Source: an uncultured Prevotella sp.
GTDB taxonomy: Bacteria; Bacteroidota; Bacteroidia; Bacteroidales; Bacteroidaceae
Direction: 5' to 3'
Length of the DNA: 29,926 nucleotides
Assembly (NCBI GenBank): GCA_900769055.1
Contig: CAAGFF010000141.1
Location: 1-29,926, forward strand
Each line of letters opens with the position of its first letter. The first letter of the stretch is position 1. The position numbers were made by a program, and so were the translations under genes. A model generated the notes under the pieces. The model was not told where the DNA came from. It did no database searches and saw only the letters and a program-made list of their open reading frames with translations. Positions 24,401 through 29,926 of the stretch are shown here, in pieces.

Positions 24401-27400
24401 CGCACAGTCGCTGGTACATAATGGTGTAGACTTCGAGGACGTAAGTTCATTCCCCGTCAGCGGTACAGTATATTATTATGGTACGAACATTCCTGTTGAG
24501 GGCGTGCAGTTCAGCGTTGACGGCAGTCCATGCACCAAGGACGGTGAGTTCATAACCACCAACAGCGATGGTGAGTTCACCATCAGCGTGCCCATAGGCA
24601 GCCACTACATCAGCGCAAGCAAGGACGGTCACTCACTTATCAATGCCAACGAGGAGTCGTACAACAACAAGGCTTATTACCCAGGTGTCGCAACAAACGG
24701 CAAGGAGATAGTAATAGGCACCAAGGATTTTGTACAGGAGCTGACAGGTCTGACCTTCTACGACAACACCCTCGTGCCTATAGCAGGCCGTGTGACAGGT
24801 GGTGCCATAGAGAATGACAAGCCTCTTGGCTTGGGACAGTCTGTCAACAACATCGGACGTGCTACCCTCACCCTGAAGTATGGCGAGAAGAAACTCAACA
24901 TAGCATACAAGAAGGATGGCGCAACGTCATCAATTGAGGATGCAACGGAAAACCGCTACTTCGACGTGCCGGAAGATGCCATATGCTCATCAAAGGCATA
25001 CGTGGGCTACGGCTCTGACGACAAGGCCGGAAGCCTTATCATCACCACCGACTCCCTGACAGGTGAGTTTGCTGCTATGGTACCACCACTGAACTATACG
25101 GTGGCAAAGGTAAGCATCGACAGCAACGATGATATCTTCTGGACAGAGGCCGACATTCTCGATGCCAGCAATCCGCTACAGGAATATACCGACTCGGCAG
25201 AGGTAAAAGGCAACATCGAGAAGTTCACGTATGTTGCATCGCTCAAGAAGAGCTACCGCAGCACACCCGTGCTGAACGTTGTTCAGAAAGATGCGGCAGC
25301 CGATGGTGCCTTCGGCGAGCAGATGACGGAAGTTACAGCAGCCAATGGCGACAAAGTCAAGGTGCAGCTCTACGACACCAACAAGACTTACAGCTTGCCT
25401 ACAGAGGAGAACACAGGTTACACCTTCGGCTACCCAGTATTCCTGCAGAATGCAGAGTACGAGTTCGACCTGAGCCTATATGAGCAATATGAGAACCACG
25501 ACTCTTTTGCAGACGAGAGCCTGCGCAAAACCATCGTTCCACTCAGCGGAACTACCGTAACGTTCAGCAACCAGATGGGTGTGGGCACATCAGTAATCGT
25601 CAGCGGAGAGGATGACGGCAAGGTTTACGAGTCAGCAACAACAGAGGTAGAGCTTGACGAGAATGGTAAAGGCTCATACTCATGGCGTGCTGCCCTTCCC
25701 AACATCATCGCTCCTTACACCCGCACAATGACCGCCACATACAGCATTGAGGGAACAACTCTCAGCTGGGATGGCAGCGGCTTCCAGGGCATCATCCTTG
25801 GTGAGCTGACCTCTGGCAACAACTTCGTAACCGCTGGTCCCGACGAAGTAGCTATGATACTCCGTGACCCAGCAGGTTCAGGCTCAAGCGCATACATAGA
25901 GGAGGGTCAGAGCACTACTACCACCGTGATGCGCGGAGGACAGATTATCAGCAACAACGAGGTGATGACGAACACCAAGTTCGGATTGAAGACTACAACC
26001 ATCAGCGGTGGTATTGCAGTTGGTGTCTTAGTTGCCACATCAATTGATGTAGAAAGCAAGTTCGAGATGAAAGCCGGTCTGAAGATTAACGAGGAAGTGC
26101 AGATGGGTACCACCAACACACGTACCATCACCACAACGAAGCGTATCTCGACAAGCGACGAGACCGAATATGTTGGTGCCGTTGGCGATGTATTCATCGG
26201 AAGCTCAACCAACTATGTCTTCGGCAACGCCCGTCAGATAGGCATCAATTTGGCAGATGCCGAGTCGGTGCCAGCACTCGACTTGAAGAACGTGATGACA
26301 GTAGGTACAAGCTTCAGCACTGAGTTCCTTTACACCCAGAACTACGTGGAGAGCTCCTTGCTGCCCAACTTCGAGAAGCTGCGCAACTCATGCCTTGTAC
26401 ATGTTGACAGCTATGATGGTTTCATAAACAATACCGACAAGCCTGTTTATATCACCAAGCTCAATCCTGGTGACAAGGGCTACGGCTCAAACAACAGCGA
26501 CAAGAGCGTATGGGGCGATAACGCATCCGTGAAGGGTGCGTTGGAGGGTCCATCCTACAAGATGGTTCTGCCAGCATCCGCCTATGATGGTGACAAACTT
26601 CGCAGCGACTACAACACTGGGGACACTATCTCATGGTATAACGCCCAGATAAGCGCATGGAAACAGGTACTTGCCAACAACGAGAAGGCTAAGGTTCAGG
26701 CAATCGAGAACCGCTCCGACTACCTGCGCGACAACTACTCGTTTGATGCAGGAAGCAGCCTGACCTCATCAACCACGACCACATCATCCAAGGACTTCAC
26801 CGTTACCAGCAACACTTCAATACTTGCTGTAGTTGGAGGTGCGACAGGGTTCCAGGTAAATAGTACAGGTATAGAGGTGGAGGCTTCGACAGAAACAGGA
26901 GGCTCGGTTATGACTTCCGACGGTTCTACAGAAGAAAGCTCCATGGAAGTTGGTTTCACCCTTGCTGAGAGTGGTGATGATGACGCTCTTACTGTTGACG
27001 TGCTCAACGCTCCCGACGGCTTCGGTCCAATCTTCTACACCCGTGCCGGTCAGACCAGCTGTCCATACGAGGATGCCGTGGAGACCAAGTATTACCGTCC
27101 GGGCTTCGTCATTCAGGAAAAGACCATGCAGATTGAGCAACCAAGAATATCTGCCAAGGAGACAACCATGACTGGCGTACCAAGCGGCAAGCCTGCCACA
27201 TACACCGTATATATGCAGAACACCAGCGAGATTGGCGAGGACTGCTGGTTCAACCTCAATGTTGTTGACCAGTCAAATCCTGACGGTGCGGCTGTAACCA
27301 TGGACGGAAAGAATCTCTCTGGCGGCACCACAGTTCTTCTGAAAGCTGGTGAGACGCTTACCAAGACCATACAGATCTCGCAAACCAATTCTGATGTTTA

Positions 27401-29926
27401 TGACTATAAGGGCATACAGCTTCGCATATCGAGCGTGTGCCAGTCGGACAACAACGGAGTATTCCCGGAGATTGCTGATACTGTAGTCCTTAGCGCACAC
27501 TTCCAGCAGACAGGAAGCAGCGTAGCACTGAAGGCAGAGGAGAACTCTCTGAACATAGAGACAGGACACCTGCTCCATCTGACCGTATCTGACTATGACA
27601 AGAACTCACGCGGTCTGAAGTCACTGCGCCTCCAGGCCAAGCAGGAAGGCAACCCGCAATGGACAACCCTGAAGGAATGGGTTGTTGACGAGACTGAGGC
27701 TGCCAACGATGTTAACAAAGAGGTATTGCCGGCAGAAGGTACATTCAGGCATGTGCTAGACATGAGTGATGCCAATGTCTTCCCTGACGGACAGTGGAAC
27801 ATACGCGCCATCACCGTAAGCCACTTCGGAGGTGATGAGGTAACGAACTCTTCTGATGTAATCATGCTGAGCAAGGATATGATACGTCCACAGCTTATCA
27901 CAACCCCAAGCCCCGCAAACGGAGTACTCACAGCAGATGACGAGATTGCCGTGACATTCAACGAGGACATACGCTATGGTGCCCTGACAACAATCGACAA
28001 CTTCGTTGTAACAGGTGAGCTGAACGATGCGACAATCGCTCACGATGTGGCAATGAGCCTCACCGGTGGCGAGGGTGCGAAGACCAGCGCCAGCATGAAC
28101 CTTGACAAACGCTCGTTCGCTGTCAACATGTGGATGCGCTACAGCAAGCCAGGCGAGATATTCGCACACGGCACTGCTGACAACAACATGAAGGTGGCTG
28201 TCAATGACGAGGGTAAGCTGACCATAAACATGGCTGGCAGCAACATCGTCAGCGAAAATGCCCTCCAGAAGGACACATGGCAGTATCTGAGCTTCAGCTA
28301 TAATGCCGACAACAAGACCATCACAGCCAACTGCGCATACGACGCATTCGACGTGGCACTCTTCAACGAGAAGCCTGTTGGCGAATATACAGGTGTGGGA
28401 ACCATCACCTTGGGTAAAGGACTGACAGGACAGATGCATGATGTATCGCTGTGGAACAACGCACGTCCATGGAGCGAGGCTCAGGGCGAGATGTACGAGA
28501 AGAAGACACGCTACAGCGAGGGACTGATGGGCTACTGGCGACTCGACGAGGGTCATGGCACTTCCGCCACAGACTACGCTCGCAGCCGCACACTCACCCT
28601 GCCGTCAGCTACAGCATGGTATCTGGCAGGAACCAACTATGCCCTCAACCTTGATGGAGACGCCATAATGGCTATCAACGCTGCTGCTATCGCTGGCGAC
28701 AACAGCGACAGCTATACCATAGAGATGTGGTTCCGTGCAGACAACAGCCAGAAGGGTAAGGCAAGCATCGTTGGCTACAACAGCAACAACAAGCTTGACA
28801 TCTATCTCTCTGAGAGCGGACAGCTCCGCATGACTGCCAATGCCAAGGACTATGCGGTATCAAGCAAGGACTACCGCGACAACCAGTGGCACCACCTGGC
28901 CTTCAACGTACTGAAGAGCACTTCCGGCTCTGCCACACTCTATGTGGACGGCATCGCAGGCAAGCAGTTCAGCGCAACAGAAGCTCCTGCCCTGCAGACA
29001 AGCAAGCTGATTCTTGGTGGACACCTTAATGGAGAGACATTCGACCAGCCGTTCAAGGGTGCTATTGATGAAGTACGTGTATGGCACGGCCACCGCACAG
29101 CGGATGTTATCAATAATAATATGTACGCGCGAGTAAGCAACGATGCAGAGGGACTCGTGGCCTACTATCCATTCGAAAAGGCTACGCTCGATGCAGGCAA
29201 CCAGATGTACACAGACACTACAGCATGTGACCAGAGTACTAAAGCTGCTGGCAACATCATGAAGATAGAAGGCTTGGGCAATGTAGAGTACCTGTCACAG
29301 AATACGGCTCCGCTCAAGACCGCTCCTGTCCGTCAGAACGTTGGTTTCAGCTTCACTGGCAGCGACCGCAAGATTCTCATCAAGCTTACAGATAGCCCGC
29401 AGCGTCTTGAGAACTGCACCGTGAATATTACCGTGCGTGGCGTACGCGACACTCACAACAACCCGTGCAACAGCATCACATGGGATGTTTATGTGCGTCA
29501 AAACCAGCTCATCTGGCAGGAATCAGAAATGAGCATCGTTAAGCATGGTGCCGAGAGCGTAGGCTTCGAGGTTGGCATTACCAACAACAGCGGTTCTGCC
29601 GAGAACTGGACTATCAGTAACCTGCCATCATGGCTCTCTGTAAGTTCGGGCACTGGTACACTTCCTGCTATCTCCGAGCGTACTCTGAAATTCACTGTTG
29701 ACCCATCGCTCAGCATCGGCAACTACGAGGCCGTGGTTTACCTCACAGGTTCACTCGGTATCAGCGAGCCGTTGGTAGTGAAGGTAAACAGCACAAGCCA
29801 GACACCAGACTGGAGCGTTAACCCTGCCGACTACGAGTACACGATGAACATCAACGGACAGCTGGTAATTGCTGACCGCATGTCACAGGACGGCAACGAC
29901 ATCATTGCAGCATTCCGTGGCGACCG
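21411..29926 (+). CDS. Giant secreted multidomain protein 2, partial (runs off the right edge)
   Basis: An intact paralogue of giant protein 1: 2,838 codons in the window with the frame still open. By alignment to copy 1 it should end about 1.3 kb beyond. It begins MYNLFHQRIPSSPPKSGG. The signal peptide is nearly the same (FRRGWAMVLFLLALLPFSQT, cleavage after AQA43). FN3-like domains follow, then a carboxypeptidase-regulatory domain split by a LamG insertion (about residues 711-950, with IDECRFWTKEL and YYKFDEG) and a second such domain (about 1011-1084). The central region holds EYVGAVGDVFIGSSTN (about 1586) and AGQTSCPYED (about 1878). Then come an SbsA-type Ig domain (DEIAVTFNEDI, about 2175), two LamG domains (2231-2397 and 2411-2590) and a BACON-like domain (PSWLSVSSGTG, about 2740). 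The last visible residues, DIIAAFRGD, match DDILGIFVDD of copy 1. Secretion is well supported; binding function is inferred from the domains. Confidence 0.9.
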   Translation, partial: MYNLFHQRIPSSPPKSGGGYFRRGWAMVLFLLALLPFSQTAQAVDTSNPSFYDWNGFNFPSKAHVSFRMYFYNYDGKNSWFKGDVWLKINDQQVIKLNSLYSNISNLDQNEDAVKDKSDGGVLGQGSFNANGYKGRVSVARLNAESDKWSSVTVDIILEELIYNKSYKVTAEGEWISKGSSQGTKSGSKTFSFPSVDWAPFKVKRTANNEVEFYSTDLKVETYPNFGSKNNPGNWRYALRFSSNNNTDVAWPSNTYTIKKYWDNINITPVTVNSSLKDCNSGITQVHATLELDNYKSFCVYPFITRFAPNYQCYPNGGSTALTQSVYINRNYKPHWVYGYPRPNPSGYGNGSSTATNAMRTSANPWTKDITISWYPQIYDASHVNTDGKWVVFRKVRGASGGYTSLGTVSYTSGKTEFVDKTEKEYGKEYEYTVAFQPTEWAKTLTQPSDASSLSYYVYGKVTTVNPLEKLTATNNLDAKINITCSYKSFENASTSTKYTLNLYRRKKGTTDWGEVYKSHTINSSSETSFTFTDEDVSNACVTYQYKVSVEAQDMVFEYGADGTVEGCIDGASGVKSVVASRGAYSGTVRITWEVNQIGTDLTYFNVQRRLLGSTKEGDFQTIYTTSGVAETYSYEDNSAQPGSYYEYRVQCYRKCRETSTSEPVLTYGASQQTDGFALATGVISGRVTYGTGTAVDGVKVSLEPSSKDDNIPLTLHALRKNSGYSYVRSNQTIGDLKEMLKEPWTMQMYFKVDNFASNSTLFRTQYTRVVIDENGWIGVRAPKTYDDQATSVTRMCWQLEQGKFYSISLSYDGDKLYTLRLIDESGNMKKVGETFWGNEFIYMGYTDKHSSSNERYFEFGSNTSAAFTGVIDECRFWTKELTDAMVLNNYNRILSGSEDGLYLYYKFDEGISSQTIAYDYSKKAGVSNGNHGIIYNMNVTDDVPSENQLAICGITDENGSYSISGIPFSGDGTSYTIRPSKGIHEFSPTKETRFVSAQSLVHNGVDFEDVSSFPVSGTVYYYGTNIPVEGVQFSVDGSPCTKDGEFITTNSDGEFTISVPIGSHYISASKDGHSLINANEESYNNKAYYPGVATNGKEIVIGTKDFVQELTGLTFYDNTLVPIAGRVTGGAIENDKPLGLGQSVNNIGRATLTLKYGEKKLNIAYKKDGATSSIEDATENRYFDVPEDAICSSKAYVGYGSDDKAGSLIITTDSLTGEFAAMVPPLNYTVAKVSIDSNDDIFWTEADILDASNPLQEYTDSAEVKGNIEKFTYVASLKKSYRSTPVLNVVQKDAAADGAFGEQMTEVTAANGDKVKVQLYDTNKTYSLPTEENTGYTFGYPVFLQNAEYEFDLSLYEQYENHDSFADESLRKTIVPLSGTTVTFSNQMGVGTSVIVSGEDDGKVYESATTEVELDENGKGSYSWRAALPNIIAPYTRTMTATYSIEGTTLSWDGSGFQGIILGELTSGNNFVTAGPDEVAMILRDPAGSGSSAYIEEGQSTTTTVMRGGQIISNNEVMTNTKFGLKTTTISGGIAVGVLVATSIDVESKFEMKAGLKINEEVQMGTTNTRTITTTKRISTSDETEYVGAVGDVFIGSSTNYVFGNARQIGINLADAESVPALDLKNVMTVGTSFSTEFLYTQNYVESSLLPNFEKLRNSCLVHVDSYDGFINNTDKPVYITKLNPGDKGYGSNNSDKSVWGDNASVKGALEGPSYKMVLPASAYDGDKLRSDYNTGDTISWYNAQISAWKQVLANNEKAKVQAIENRSDYLRDNYSFDAGSSLTSSTTTTSSKDFTVTSNTSILAVVGGATGFQVNSTGIEVEASTETGGSVMTSDGSTEESSMEVGFTLAESGDDDALTVDVLNAPDGFGPIFYTRAGQTSCPYEDAVETKYYRPGFVIQEKTMQIEQPRISAKETTMTGVPSGKPATYTVYMQNTSEIGEDCWFNLNVVDQSNPDGAAVTMDGKNLSGGTTVLLKAGETLTKTIQISQTNSDVYDYKGIQLRISSVCQSDNNGVFPEIADTVVLSAHFQQTGSSVALKAEENSLNIETGHLLHLTVSDYDKNSRGLKSLRLQAKQEGNPQWTTLKEWVVDETEAANDVNKEVLPAEGTFRHVLDMSDANVFPDGQWNIRAITVSHFGGDEVTNSSDVIMLSKDMIRPQLITTPSPANGVLTADDEIAVTFNEDIRYGALTTIDNFVVTGELNDATIAHDVAMSLTGGEGAKTSASMNLDKRSFAVNMWMRYSKPGEIFAHGTADNNMKVAVNDEGKLTINMAGSNIVSENALQKDTWQYLSFSYNADNKTITANCAYDAFDVALFNEKPVGEYTGVGTITLGKGLTGQMHDVSLWNNARPWSEAQGEMYEKKTRYSEGLMGYWRLDEGHGTSATDYARSRTLTLPSATAWYLAGTNYALNLDGDAIMAINAAAIAGDNSDSYTIEMWFRADNSQKGKASIVGYNSNNKLDIYLSESGQLRMTANAKDYAVSSKDYRDNQWHHLAFNVLKSTSGSATLYVDGIAGKQFSATEAPALQTSKLILGGHLNGETFDQPFKGAIDEVRVWHGHRTADVINNNMYARVSNDAEGLVAYYPFEKATLDAGNQMYTDTTACDQSTKAAGNIMKIEGLGNVEYLSQNTAPLKTAPVRQNVGFSFTGSDRKILIKLTDSPQRLENCTVNITVRGVRDTHNNPCNSITWDVYVRQNQLIWQESEMSIVKHGAESVGFEVGITNNSGSAENWTISNLPSWLSVSSGTGTLPAISERTLKFTVDPSLSIGNYEAVVYLTGSLGISEPLVVKVNSTSQTPDWSVNPADYEYTMNINGQLVIADRMSQDGNDIIAAFRGD

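Overview
The window looks like chromosome from a Bacteroidota bacterium, most likely a Prevotella/Segatella-type member of the Prevotellaceae. The grounds are: several promoters of the Bacteroidota type (-7 box TAnnTTTG, in two cases with a TTTG -33 box about 20 bp upstream); weak or absent Shine-Dalgarno sequences; a probable DUF3836 protein; a triheme cytochrome c peroxidase beside ResB/CcsA; giant LamG/FN3 surface proteins; and intergenic DNA filled with minisatellites. The genus is inferred. No rRNA or other marker gene is present to fix it.

Layout. (1) Positions 1-3611, all on the minus strand: two ABC-export units. The first (reading right to left) is a small DUF3836-like protein, an ABC ATPase, a membrane permease and a YtrA-type GntR repressor, with overlapping stop/start codons at two junctions. 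The second is a MacB/LolD-type ATPase followed by a MacB/FtsX-type permease that runs off the left edge. (2) Positions 3993-8172, minus strand: a nucleoside-recognition ('Gate') membrane protein, then a compact redox operon of ResB-like protein, CcsA and a triheme cytochrome c peroxidase, ending in a strong terminator. The first two proteins are expected to attach the haem that the third needs. (3) Positions 8173-9707: 1.5 kb without genes, made almost entirely of layered repeats. It holds an 18-bp inverted repeat, a 22-bp tandem array with phased A/T tracts, a MITE-like element, a G-rich array and a second phased T-tract array, and ends in a good promoter. (4) Positions 9708-29926, plus strand: two paralogous giant secreted proteins of roughly 3,290 residues, which take up most of the window. 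They flank a membrane-anchored AraC-type regulator. The first giant gene carries one frameshift near 12,200. The second is open to the right edge.

The most interesting unit is the giant-gene locus. The two proteins share a signal peptide and a domain order: FN3-like domains, a carboxypeptidase-regulatory-like domain split by a LamG insertion, an undescribed central region rich in alternating Ser/Thr and hydrophobic residues, an SbsA-type Ig domain, two LamG domains, and a BACON-like domain. Copy 1, the only one complete in the window, continues into GWNW repeats. CCTAA-containing direct repeats with 21- and 23-bp spacing precede both giant genes, and a 22-bp tandem array precedes the regulator. 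The regulator may therefore control both giant genes and possibly itself. That link is inference from spacing and position and has not been shown.
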